A stretch of DNA of 64,000 bases from Aquilaria yunnanensis. Its lineage: Eukaryota; Streptophyta; Magnoliopsida; Malvales; Thymelaeaceae. The stretch spans positions 62,254,501 to 62,318,500 of the forward strand of contig CM077593.1 in assembly GCA_039654915.1 (NCBI GenBank), read 5' to 3'. The position numbers and the translations under genes were made by a program. The notes beneath the pieces are model-generated. The model was not told where the DNA came from. It searched no databases and worked only from the letters and a program-made list of their open reading frames with translations. Shown piece by piece: positions 1 to 10,004 of the stretch; the first letter of the stretch is position 1; each line of letters starts with the position of its first letter.

Positions 1-249
1 GTGTTGGAGCATGACTCCCACTTAAATGTACCATTCATTTAAGTCTTTAGCCAGTCTCATCCTTAATCTTACACAAAGATCAAGGGCGAATGACTCGTGT
101 GAGAAAGTCATTCTCTACCTATGTTTGACATGTTCATTTGTTCGTTGTGTTTTCTAAAATTGAACTGATTATTTCATAAAATAATCTATATTATCACAAA
201 AATAATACTTAACATGTGTGACACCAAAGAGGTGAAGTACATCCAACAT
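1..249 (-). other. 3' noncoding part of copia-1 copy A
   Basis: This matches the stretch just after the pol stop in the two plus-strand copies (27928-28175 and 42376-42623). It has no open frame of its own. A purine-rich GTGGGAG-type motif near base 10-25 (minus strand) recurs several times in the longer 3' noncoding regions of the other copies, as is common near copia polypurine tracts. Confidence 0.8.
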
Positions 250-2168
250 TTACATTCTTCTAAGACCCATTGCTCTAACATGTCGAGCAAACACAAGTGG
301 TGGCAATGGCTTAGTGAGAGGATCTGCCACCATCAGGTCTGTAGAAATGTACTCAATCCTAACTTCACCCTCTTCAATTGCATCCCTTACAAAGTTATAT
401 TTCATGCTAATGTGCTTGGTTTTTCCATGGTATTTGGGGTCCTTAGTATAAGCCATGGCTGCCATACTATCACTGTAGATAGTAATAGGTCTCTCAATAG
501 AAACCTTGGACTCCAAATTCTTAAGGAAATAACCTAGCCAAAGGGCTTCTTGTACAGCTGAGGCACATGAAACAAATTCAGCCTCCATTGTGGACAATGC
601 TGTACAAGTTTGTTTCTTACTACACCAAGTAGTAGCACCACCATTTAGCATGAAAAGATAACCAGATGTAGACTTGCTGGAGTCTCTATCCCCACCCCAG
701 TCAGCATCAGAATAGCCACATAAACCAAGGTCTTTACCTTGGTAACAAAGCCAATAATCCTTAGTACCCTTGAGGTACCTTAGGATCCTCTTGACATTCT
801 TCCAATGCTCCAGACCAGGGTTGGAAGAATATCGTGCTAAAAGACCAACCACTTGGCTGATGTCTGGCCTTGTACATAACATGGCGTACATCAAGCTACC
901 AATGGCACTTAGGTAGGGAATCTGAGCCATCTCTTCCTTCTCCTTTGGAGTCTTAGGACATAAGTCCTTTCCAATCTTGCAACCATATGCAAGAGGTGTA
1001 CTCATGGGCTTTGCATTTGTTAAGTTGAACCTTGCAAGAATCTTATCAATATAAGATTCTTGAGAAAGGGCCAATAGCCTTGCCTTTCTATTCCTCAGGA
1101 TCTTCACCCCTAGAATAAAGGCAGCCTCTCCCATATCCTTCATGTCAAAGGTGGAAGACAACCATCCCTTGATGGTACTTAACAATGCAAGCCTATTACT
1201 TGCAATCAGTATATCATCTACATATAGAGTCAATACTGCAAAACTAGACCCAGAAGAGTACAAGTATACACAATGGTCTTCATGCATCATCACAAAGCCA
1301 TAGTTTGTGATTGCATGGTGAAACTTCAAGTACCACTGTCTTGAAGCTTGCTTAAGACCATAGATAGACTTCTTTAGTCTACATACCTTGTCCTCTTGAC
1401 CCTTTTGGACAAACCCCTCAGGTTGTCTCATATATATCTCCTCACTCAATTCACCATTGAGAAAGGCGGTCTTTACATCCATCTGATGTAACTCTAAGTC
1501 TAGATTTGCCACAATGGCAAGTAATATCCTGATGGAAGTGAATTTCACAACAGGAGAGAAGGTGTCTTTGAAATCAACACCCTCCTTCTGTGTGAAACCC
1601 TTGGCCACCAACCGGGCCTTGTATCTTTCGATACTTCCATCAGAGTTCACCTTGATCTTGAGAACCCACTTGTTCCCAATTGCCTTACGGCCTAGAGGAA
1701 GATCACTTAACTCCCAAACCCCATTGAGATGCATCGAATGCAACTCATCCTTCATTGCATTTAGCCACTCTTCCCTTTGTTCACCCTCAAGAGCCTCCTC
1801 AATGTTACTTGGCTCATCTATCTCAGATGCAACCAAGTTTGCCTCACTATCCAGGATCCACCATTCTTTAGGTGGTCCAAATTTCCTCATTGATCTTCTC
1901 AATATAGGCTGAGATGGAGGCAACTCATACTCCATCTCTTGAGGCTCAACATTTTGCCCTTGAGTATCCTCAACTCCCTCTTGAATTGAACATTCCTCTT
2001 GGAAGTCTTGCTCATGTTGGTCCACAACAACAGGGATTTCTAGAGCCATTGCTCCACGTGGTTGAGGTACTCCCTCTAGAGTAGGTGCATGTGTCCCAAG
2101 TGTCCTTATGACACTTGGTTGACCCTCATCTAGGATCTGGCTTAATGAGGTTAAGTCACCACACTCAC
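250..2168 (-). pseudogene. Copia-1 pol, C-terminal half (RT and RNase H), copy A
   Basis: This is the downstream half of a copia polyprotein that makes element cDNA inside virus-like particles. It carries the copia RT hallmarks: GNKWVLKIK, RLVAKGFTQKEGVDF, DVKTAFLNGELSEEIYM, SIYGLKQASRQWY and the catalytic YVDD (near base 1210-1225). RNase H follows with SDADWGGDRDSSKSTSGY, the ALSTMEAEF motif and the terminal ADPLTKPLP. The stretch is open from the gypsy insertion (TSD CTCAC at 2164-2168) to the stop at 250. Upstream codons resume at 7594. The ATG that a gene finder would pick lies inside the gypsy LTR and is spurious. It is nearly identical to 40668-42375. Confidence 0.93.
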
Positions 2169-3159
2169 TGATGCGAACCCCTATGGTATAACGACCATGA
2201 AACTCGCCCAAGATGTTTTTCAAGCTCCACAAGACATCAAAGAGACTGGGTTTGAAGACCCCCACCCCTAATCAACCTGTGACTAGAAACGAGAAGTATA
2301 GAACTCCAAGAACACAAGCAAACTTGTGCACCAAGGCAGTCCGCCAAGAACCAAAGAGAAAACCTCTCCAAAGAGCAATATTTTTCGGTATTAATCTGTA
2401 TGTTTACATCCAGAATATGTACCTTTATATAGGCCTAAACTAGGGTTAAAAGCTGGGCAAAATTCGCAGCCTAAGTCCCTTAGGAATCCTAGATACAAAG
2501 ACATAGGAAATCCTAGTCAAATTAGGACTCTAATTCCTAGTTTGAACAAGTTTAATGAATGCAGCGTATGCCACTTGTCCAAAATGATTTAAAACTATTC
2601 CATAGCCTAAATAACTTCCTAAATAATGTATCTAAATAGGATTTGAACGAAAATAAAATATAAATACAAGATTAAACCCGAAATCCCCCAAATAGTCTTC
2701 TCAGGTGGTTCCTGCTTGTGTCTTCAACTTCAAGCTGAAATTCAAACTTGATGCAACCACTATTTCTCAAAATGAAAAGCATGAAAGTTGTAGATATCTT
2801 TCTTAGCTTTGAAATGACACCTGAACCACACAAAACGGACATCTGAATCCAAAGATATGACCAAAATACTGCAACTTCTTCTGAACCAGCGATCACTCGT
2901 AAATCGCGACTTTGAAGCTAAATTGGACCTCCTTAACGTGAAAACTGGGTTTCACGGTCTTCATATGATTTGTAGCTCCAGATGTTAGATTTCCAATGAA
3001 TCAAGAATTACACAGTTCTGATCCGTTTAGCTCAAGATATGATTTTTCTACCAGAATATCGCCAGTCTGTCAACATCCAAGCTTGGCCATCATCTCCATA
3101 TGATTCCTTCCATGTTCCAGCAGCTCCCATCCTTAGTTGTGCCTTCTTTGATCGTATCA
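2169..3159 (-). repeat. 3' LTR of non-autonomous gypsy copy 1
   Basis: This 991-bp LTR runs from TGATACG (at 3159, minus strand) to GCATCA (2169). A polypurine tract, AAGGAGGGGGGAGC on the minus strand, abuts it at 3160-3173. A TATA-like TATATAAAGG lies at about 2422-2431 on the minus strand. The last 23 codons of the element's frame run into it. Confidence 0.92.
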
Positions 3160-5705
3160 GCTCCCCCCTCCTTAGAAGGATTCGTCCTCGAATCAAAACC
3201 TACATTAGAAAAGGGAATTGAATCAATAACAATGAAATGATCAACACATAAGCACATACCTTTCGCATAGGCACCAATAGCATGGGATGCTTGTGTATGG
3301 AGCTTTAATCTTGTAAAAAACCTGAACAAATATCCAAACACAATGATAATTTTGATATCTCCAGGGTCAAAGACAAAGTTAGAAACAATTAGCACAAAAA
3401 ATCTGAATGTTTGCACAATTTTCATCTTAACTCTAGGCAACACTTTCATTGCCTTTGCCATCTCAAAAACATTACTCTCACAACAAGTAAAAGTGTAGGA
3501 ATAATTTACCTTAAGGATGCTGTATGCACTCAAAACAAATGGACCTAAACTAACACAAGTGTTATAGTTACGAAACACACAAGTTATGCATGTCAAGACA
3601 ATAGTTTGCATAGGCCATTCAAATAAACAAGAATTGAACACAATGCGGCCTAAACTAATAACAAAACTAGGATGCACGAATTTCACAAAAATCCTAAGCA
3701 TTTTAAATGAAACAAGAAAAAACTTATTTTTACATGTATATGCACCACAATGCATGAAATTTGTGAATTTGCATGGAATGTGACACAAAACAAAGGACTC
3801 AACATATCTCCTCAAAAGGCTGAATTTAAATCCAGAATTTTCACTCAAAATAAAGACTTTCAAGTTCAGACATAAAGCAAAAAGATTAATGTTCAAAAGT
3901 ATGTGTAATGCATGTGTCAAGCTAAATAAATGCTTGCTGGAAATTAAAGATTGACTCACAAAAATGGGCTGAACATGAATGAAAATCAAAGAAGTATGAA
4001 ATGCATGGGTAAAAACCAATTTATGCATGCAAAATTCCAAAGAAGTAGATTTAACTTGAGACAAAACAAAACAATGTGACATGGATGCAAAGCAAACAAA
4101 ATAAAAAACCAAAGACACCAAAACAGATTTTTCTTTAGAGAAACTCAAGCAATTCCAAAGATGACTTGACAAAACCAGAGAATTAGAGGCTTTAAAACCA
4201 TATTTTGTCAAAGTTTCATTCTTACTACCTTCTCTTAATCTAGTTTCATGAAAACCATTTGTCAAAATAACATTGCAAGCAAACACACATTCTTTGAGAT
4301 TTTCATGCAAAACCACATCATATCTAATTGTAAGGAAGAAATACATTACAGTGGTTGGACTTAGTCTCCAAGTATCTTCCTTTGGAACCACAAAATTTCC
4401 ACCTTTGCACTTAATGGCTTCGGTTGGAGTTGCATTAATTTCATCCCTTGATTCTTGTAGCTCATCTCCACTTAATTCCTGAAAAGAAGACAACACAACA
4501 CTAGAAAAAGACTTTGTTATGTTAGATGAAAGTATGGCCTTTTTGTAGGTCATTCTCTCTTCACTCGGCTTGGGTTCATTACACTCTTGTCTTCTCTCAA
4601 CTTCGCACTCAATTTCTTCTCTCGGGAACTCTGCACTCTTCTTCCCCTCATGTTCACTCTTCTCACTTAATCTCTCGGTTGTTCTCTCAACTTTCCCCTC
4701 ATCACTCTTGCCCTCAACTTTCCCCTCATTTACTTTTCTCTCAACCTCACTTTGAAGTTTTCTTTGATCCTCCAAAACTTGTTGTGGTGAAAGTGGAACA
4801 AGCATGATTGACTTTTCTTGTTGCAGCCGAGACAAGTCTCCTTTTGTGGCCTCCATGTTTGGCTTGGGCACTTCTCTCACATCCTTGGTCCATGCTCCTC
4901 TCCATGTGGAAATTCCTCCTTGACACATCTTGGATGCCTTTGCTCTCTTGATGCTCCTCTCGGCCTTAATGGCATGATGAAGCAAATCCTCCATGTTGAC
5001 ATATGGCACCATCTCCACTTCGTTGGCAATCTCAAGATTGAGACCATTAATGAATCTAGCAATGGTGGTCTCCTCATCCTCCATGATGTTGGCTCGGGTC
5101 AAGGTCCTCTCCAAGTCTTTATGGTAGTCCTCCACACTCCTTTGGCCTTGCACTAGCTTTTGAAGCTTTAAGCGTTGATCTCTATAGTAGGAGCTAGGCA
5201 CAAATCTCCTCCTCATTAAGGCTTTAAGGGCTCTCCACGTGTGTATGGGCTCCTCCTCATTCCTTTTTCTAGAAGTAACATCCTGATTCCACCATACAAG
5301 AGCATAATTAGTGAACTTTATGGTAGCCAATTTAACCTTCTCTTTCTCGGAGTAATGATGGCAATCAAACACCATCTCAATCTTTTGCTCCCACTCCCAA
5401 TATGTATCCGGATCACTCCTCCCTTGAAAAGGTGGAATGGACAATTTGATGGAGCTTAGATTGTTGTCCTCCCTTGGCTCCCCCCTCATTGGAAGCCCAT
5501 GGTCATGCCAATGTCCTTCTTCCTCCTCGGGTTCTTCTCTCCTTGGACCTCTCCTTGGTTGCAAGATGGGATTTGGTCTCCTTGGCAACCTCAAGTCAAT
5601 GTCTTCAATCCTCCCAACAAGCCTATTGAGAGTTTCTTGAAGCTCTCTCATGGTTGGCTCATCATTGTTTCTCACTTCCATCCTCCTATCCTCTTGGCCC
5701 TCCAT
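3090..5705 (-). CDS. Gag fused to an unrecognised ~440-residue region (non-autonomous gypsy)
   Basis: This is a 871-codon frame starting with [11 protein letters not shown], the same start as the coding gypsy element. Residues ~1-265 are a plant gypsy capsid ([62 protein letters not shown]). Compared with the 34016-38782 polyprotein, the zinc knuckle and protease are missing in frame: capsid joins directly to the acidic linker [13 protein letters not shown]. After ~residue 393 the RT region is replaced by ~440 residues rich in Phe, Cys, His, Leu and Ser with several hydrophobic stretches (for example VLVSLVFYFVCFASM). The frame then re-enters the family tail NPSKEGGADTIKEG across the polypurine tract into the LTR. 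I do not recognise the middle part. The minus strand is T-rich and A-poor there, which by itself lowers stop frequency, so protein status is uncertain. Confidence 0.7.
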   Translation of the reverse strand: MEGQEDRRMEVRNNDEPTMRELQETLNRLVGRIEDIDLRLPRRPNPILQPRRGPRREEPEEEEGHWHDHGLPMRGEPREDNNLSSIKLSIPPFQGRSDPDTYWEWEQKIEMVFDCHHYSEKEKVKLATIKFTNYALVWWNQDVTSRKRNEEEPIHTWRALKALMRRRFVPSSYYRDQRLKLQKLVQGQRSVEDYHKDLERTLTRANIMEDEETTIARFINGLNLEIANEVEMVPYVNMEDLLHHAIKAERSIKRAKASKMCQGGISTWRGAWTKDVREVPKPNMEATKGDLSRLQQEKSIMLVPLSPQQVLEDQRKLQSEVERKVNEGKVEGKSDEGKVERTTERLSEKSEHEGKKSAEFPREEIECEVERRQECNEPKPSEERMTYKKAILSSNITKSFSSVVLSSFQELSGDELQESRDEINATPTEAIKCKGGNFVVPKEDTWRLSPTTVMYFFLTIRYDVVLHENLKECVFACNVILTNGFHETRLREGSKNETLTKYGFKASNSLVLSSHLWNCLSFSKEKSVLVSLVFYFVCFASMSHCFVLSQVKSTSLEFCMHKLVFTHAFHTSLIFIHVQPIFVSQSLISSKHLFSLTHALHILLNINLFALCLNLKVFILSENSGFKFSLLRRYVESFVLCHIPCKFTNFMHCGAYTCKNKFFLVSFKMLRIFVKFVHPSFVISLGRIVFNSCLFEWPMQTIVLTCITCVFRNYNTCVSLGPFVLSAYSILKVNYSYTFTCCESNVFEMAKAMKVLPRVKMKIVQTFRFFVLIVSNFVFDPGDIKIIIVFGYLFRFFTRLKLHTQASHAIGAYAKGMCLCVDHFIVIDSIPFSNVGFDSRTNPSKEGGADTIKEGTTKDGSCWNMEGIIWR

Positions 5706-6602
5706 ACTCCTGAAAATTCAAAGATCCTCACAAGCACTCACCTCACGTGTTTCACTCAAAAGATGAACACTCAAACACTCAATTTGTTAGTGAGATATTG
5801 CTATTCAAAGAGTTCTCAAAAGTTCTAAGAAAACTATCCTCAAAGCACACAAGAAAACTTGAATTTTCGAAGAACTATTTTGACTCCAAAAGAGGTGGGC
5901 TAAACAAGCTTTAAAAGACTCTAGGAAGCTCTTGCAATTGATGATCACAAGAACCACAAAGAAAGCTTTTTGGCTCAAAAACAATGAGATAGGTTTTGGG
6001 GCGCAAAACTTTCAACACTTTGTAAAAAACTTCTCTTTTTGCAAGCTTTCCTTTCTTTGTTCTTTTCTTTTCTTTTCTTCCTTTTTTTTCTCTTTTTTTT
6101 TTTTTTTGCTTGCTGTTTTGATGCTAACCAAACGTTCTCCTTGAAATTCCTTGCTGCCAAAGACAAAAAGTCAGTTTTCAATTTGGCCAAAACAAGAAAC
6201 TATTGAAACTTGCACAATTTTGAAACAACTTTTGATACCGAAACTTCCTCAACTTGGATCCTTCTTTTTTTGGTGTTTTCTTGACTCTAGGATGCTGGAA
6301 ACAATGAAAACAAGAGAGATTAATATGGCTGGAAACGAAACAGAAAGATAAGAAATAATCAGGAACAAACAATTTGAAACCGAGAACACAAGGTGACACG
6401 GATTGGCTTCTTTTTGTTGTTTTTGTGATTTTCGGACTTGAACAAGGATGGAATAAAAAAAGAACAGACCTGAAACAAGAAGAAAACAGATTAAAACAGG
6501 GAATTAAAGCACGAAATTACTGGACAAAATTGAAGGAAAAACGAAGAGAAACAAGAACACAAAGATATGTCCTTCAATGGAACTTGTGGCTCTGATACCA
6601 AC
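5706..6602 (-). other. 5' leader and primer site of non-autonomous gypsy copy 1
   Basis: This is an untranslated leader of ~900 nt between the 5' LTR and gag. The primer site, complement of GGCTCTGATACCA at 6588-6600, lies 2 nt from the LTR and matches the 3' end of initiator tRNA-Met. A strongly purine-rich tract on the minus strand (~6040-6112, runs of A with scattered G) lies ~340 nt upstream of gag. It recurs in the other gypsy leaders (~39110-39192 and ~63717-63815). No convincing gene is present. Confidence 0.85.
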
Positions 6603-7593
6603 TGATGCGAACCCCTATGGTATAACGACCATGAAACTCGCCCAAGATGTTTTTCAAGCTCCACAAGACATCAAAGAGACTGGGTTTGAAGACCCCCACC
6701 CCTAATCAACCTGTGACTAGAAACGAGAAGTATAGAACTCCAAGAACACAAGCAAACTTGTGCACCAAGGCAGTCCGCCAAGAACCAAAGAGAAAACCTC
6801 TCCAAAGAGCAATATTTTTCGGTATTAATCTGTATGTTTACATCCAGAATATGTACCTTTATATAGGCCTAAACTAGGGTTAAAAGCTGGGCAAAATTCG
6901 CAGCCTAAGTCCCTTAGGAATCCTAGATACAAAGACATAGGAAATCCTAGTCAAATTAGGACTCTAATTCCTAGTTTGAACAAGTTTAATGAATGCAGCG
7001 TATGCCACTTGTCCAAAATGATTTAAAACTATTCCATAGCCTAAATAACTTCCTAAATAATGTATCTAAATAGGATTTGAACGAAAATAAAATATAAATA
7101 CAAGATTAAACCCGAAATCCCCCAAATAGTCTTCTCAGGTGGTTCCTGCTTGTGTCTTCAACTTCAAGCTGAAATTCAAACTTGATGCAACCACTATTTC
7201 TCAAAATGAAAAGCATGAAAGTTGTAGATATCTTTCTTAGCTTTGAAATGACACCTGAACCACACAAAACGGACATCTGAATCCAAAGATATGACCAAAA
7301 TACTGCAACTTCTTCTGAACCAGCGATCACTCGTAAATCGCGACTTTGAAGCTAAATTGGACCTCCTTAACGTGAAAACTGGGTTTCACGGTCTGCATAT
7401 GATTTGTAGCTCCAGATGTTAGCTTTCCAATGAATCAAGAATTACACAGTTCTGATCTGTTTAGCTCAAGATATGATTTTTCTACCAGAATATCGCCAGT
7501 CTGTCAACATCCAAGCTTGGCCATCATCTCCATATGATTCCTTCCATGTTCCAGCAGCTCCCATCCTTAGTTGTGCCTTCTTTGATCGTATCA
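6603..7593 (-). repeat. 5' LTR of non-autonomous gypsy copy 1
   Basis: This is the 991-bp partner of 2169-3159, almost identical and flanked on the right by TSD CTCAC (7594-7598). The R/U5 half (6603 to ~7130) is shared with the LTRs of the coding gypsy element. The U3 half (~7130-7593) is different, so promoter sequences may differ between the two types. Confidence 0.92.
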
Positions 7594-9736
7594 CTCACCA
7601 ACTTTGGGGAACTCATCCTCCACAAAGTTAGCATTCCTTGCATCAAAGATGTTCCCAATTTTGTGACTTACATCCAAGAACACATAACCCCTAGATTGTT
7701 CAGCATAACCAAGGAAGGCACACTTCCTCCCTCTTGGACCCAACTTTCCCAAAGGGTGGTCCGTTATGTGAACATAAGCTAAACAACCCCAAGGGCGTAA
7801 ATAGCTTAGGTTAGGAGTTTTCTTCTTCCATGACTCATATGGAGAAGAATTCACATTCTTGGTGGGTACTCTATTAAGGACATGAACTGCACACAGCAGT
7901 GCATCACTCCAATAAGTGATGTCTAAATTGGCCTTTGCCATCATGGAACGTACCATGTCCATAAGAGTTCTATTCTTCCTCTCAGATACTCCATTCTGTT
8001 GGGGTGTCCAAGGAAGGTGAACTCCCTCTCAATACCTTTCAAGTCACAAAATGCTTTGAATGCATTAGATGTATACTCTCCACCCCTATCTGTCCTCAAG
8101 GACTTAATCTTCTTACCTACTTGGTTCTCAACCAAGTACACATACTTCACAAAGCATGCCAAGGCCTCTGCCTTGTTTCTGAGTAAGTAGATATGGGTGA
8201 ATCGAGTATAATCATCTGTGAATGTGATGAAATACTTAAATCCATTTCTAGATTCAACCTTCATTGGCCCACACAGGTCAGAGTGAACTAAACTAAGTGC
8301 CTCACCTCTCCTAGTTGCTTTGCCAAAAAAGGCTTTCTTGTGGCTTTGCCTTCTAGGCATGATTGACAACTTGGAAGGACAACCTTGGTCAAGGAACCTA
8401 GCAAGCCACCCTTGGCTAGCTTGTTCATTCTATCTTGACCAATATGACCTAACCTTTCATGCCATCTCATTTCATTTGTGACCTCTGTCACATAGCAACT
8501 AGGACTTGCAACAGAATGGTCAGTTGGCTTTAACTCATAAAGCCCATTATTAACTGAACAAGTGCACACTATCTGATTATCTTTAATAATAGACACACTA
8601 TTATTAAAGAAATTAAAGCAATAATTGTACTTCAACATACAACTTATAGAAATCAAATTTCTACAAATGTTTGGTACATACAATACATCTATTAGATACA
8701 AATATCCAATATCTATAGGAATCCTACATGTTCCTATGCCTTCCACTTCCAGCCTGGCATCATTTCCTACTGAAATGTGCTTAGCTCCTTTTGAGAGCTT
8801 CCTGTAGGCCACAAACCAGGACTTCTCCCGTGCTATGTGGTCTGTTGCTCCCGAGTCTACAATCCACAAAGAATTGCACTCAGTTAGTAATGTACATGAC
8901 ACAACATGTACAATGGAAGTAGAAGGGTATGTATGTACCTTGGGTGGACCTTTGCAATCCTTTGCAAAGTGTCCTTTATACCCACAGTTGAAGCACTTTA
9001 GCTTGCTTATGTCCCGTTTCTTCTTGAACCTTTTCTTAGAAGCAGGAACTTTTCCCTTGCCCTTCCTTGGCCCTCCTTTTCCACCATTCTTCTTCCATCC
9101 CTTCTGGATAGAAGATGAGGCAACATATGCCTTAGAATGGTCCTTGAGGGCCATTACCTCAGCCTCAAGGAGGAGGTGACGGGCAATGTCATCAAATGAC
9201 ATTATTTGAGGGTTATGGCGTAAGTTGACCTTCATCAACTGCCATTCCTCATCAGGTAAGGAACGAATTATTGCTTGCACTTGTTGCTCATCAGTGAGCA
9301 CATGCCCTGCCGTCTTGAGTTGGTGGATCATGCGTGACATCTCACGCAAGTGAGCACTCATAGAGTGATCAGCACGCTTCACATAATTCTCAAACCTGAG
9401 AATCATCGAGCGTTGTTTCTCTACAGAAACATCTCCATACTTGGCCTTGACAGAGTCCCATATGGCCCTGGCCCCCTCAAGCATGGAGAATTCCACCATA
9501 ATCTCATCCACCATAGTGGAAAGGAGAGTGACTCTACACATAGAGTTCTTCTTTAGGAATGCCTCATAGGCAGTCTTATCCTCTCCCTCAGCAGGAGGCA
9601 TGATCTCTTGAGTGAGTACATCAAGAGTATCTTGCTCAGTTAAAATGAATTTGACTTTCGGTTGCCAAATTGAATAGTTTTCACCATCCAATTTGAGGTC
9701 ATGGTTTAATTCAGCAACAATATTCTTACAAGCCAT
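7594..9736 (-). pseudogene. Copia-1 gag, protease and integrase, copy A, frameshifted
   Basis: This is the N-terminal half of the copia-1 polyprotein. The start MACKNIVAELNHDLKLDG is at 9736. A UBN2-type Gag follows (FENYVKRADHSMSAHLREM), then a zinc knuckle with intact CCHC (CFNCGYKGHFAKDC, His codon at 8969-8971), protease WIVDSGATDHIA, the integrase HHCC finger (HERLGH...CQSCLEGKA) and the catalytic core with LRTDRGGEY. Two frameshifts break it relative to the array copies: a run of six A at 8325-8330 where the others have four, and a missing G near 8016-8018. The frame is restored as MDMVRSMMAKANLD from ~7962 to the gypsy insertion at 7593. Confidence 0.92.
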
Positions 9737-10004
9737 CTACATTGATGCAATTCACATGTTTTAGTTCAATTTACACAACAAGACTCAACAAAGCAACATG
9801 TGTATGAAAACAACTTCTAACATGCTCATATATGGCAAAAGAGATGCATATAACATTCGATCAGAAATATATAAACATGCCTTCATTGTTTCATACACAT
9901 ATCCTTTATTAACCTTCATCGAAATCATACACATATGTATGATCCTAAATCATGCTCACAACATGTAACATATACATATTCATGACCTAGGCTCTGATAC
10001 CAAT
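9737..10004 (-). other. Copia-1 leader with tRNA-Met primer site, copy A
   Basis: This is a 268-nt untranslated leader. The primer site is at 9990-10002 (GGCTCTGATACCA as read on plus), 2 nt from the LTR and complementary to initiator tRNA-Met. It matches the leaders at 22614-22881 and 30704-30971. Confidence 0.9.

Larger units (their letters stand above)
2169..7593 (-). mobile_element. Non-autonomous Ty3/gypsy element, gag-only (copy 1), full length
   Basis: This is a complete minus-strand element of 5425 bp with two 991-bp LTRs. The TSD CTCAC at 2164-2168 and 7594-7598 interrupts copia-1 copy A; the copia array copies show the empty site. By eye I count three substitutions between the LTRs, so the insertion is recent. 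It has a primer site and polypurine tract but no protease, RT, RNase H or integrase. It carries one 871-codon frame: Gag followed by an unrecognised stretch. Its leader, Gag N-terminus and LTR R/U5 half match the coding element at 33320-40662, which could supply pol functions in trans. Confidence 0.93.

Noticed and set aside
214..537. Plus-strand frame opposite copia-1 RNase H, and similar antisense frames at 1514-1912, 8835-9179 and 26265-26663
   Set aside because: Shadow frames of strongly conserved coding sequence; no start context, no independent motif.
2169..2265. N-terminal extension MGVFKPSLFDVLWSLKN on the copia-1 RT frame, and the DANPYGIKTMKRAQ extension on the copy 1 and 2 gag frames
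   Set aside because: Both are gypsy LTR sequence read through the insertion joint, not copia protein.
3300..4500. Reading the hydrophobic unknown region as an env-like protein
   Set aside because: No signal peptide, no furin-like site, no separate ORF start and no coiled-coil pattern; it is fused in frame to Gag and T-rich composition alone can give hydrophobic residues.
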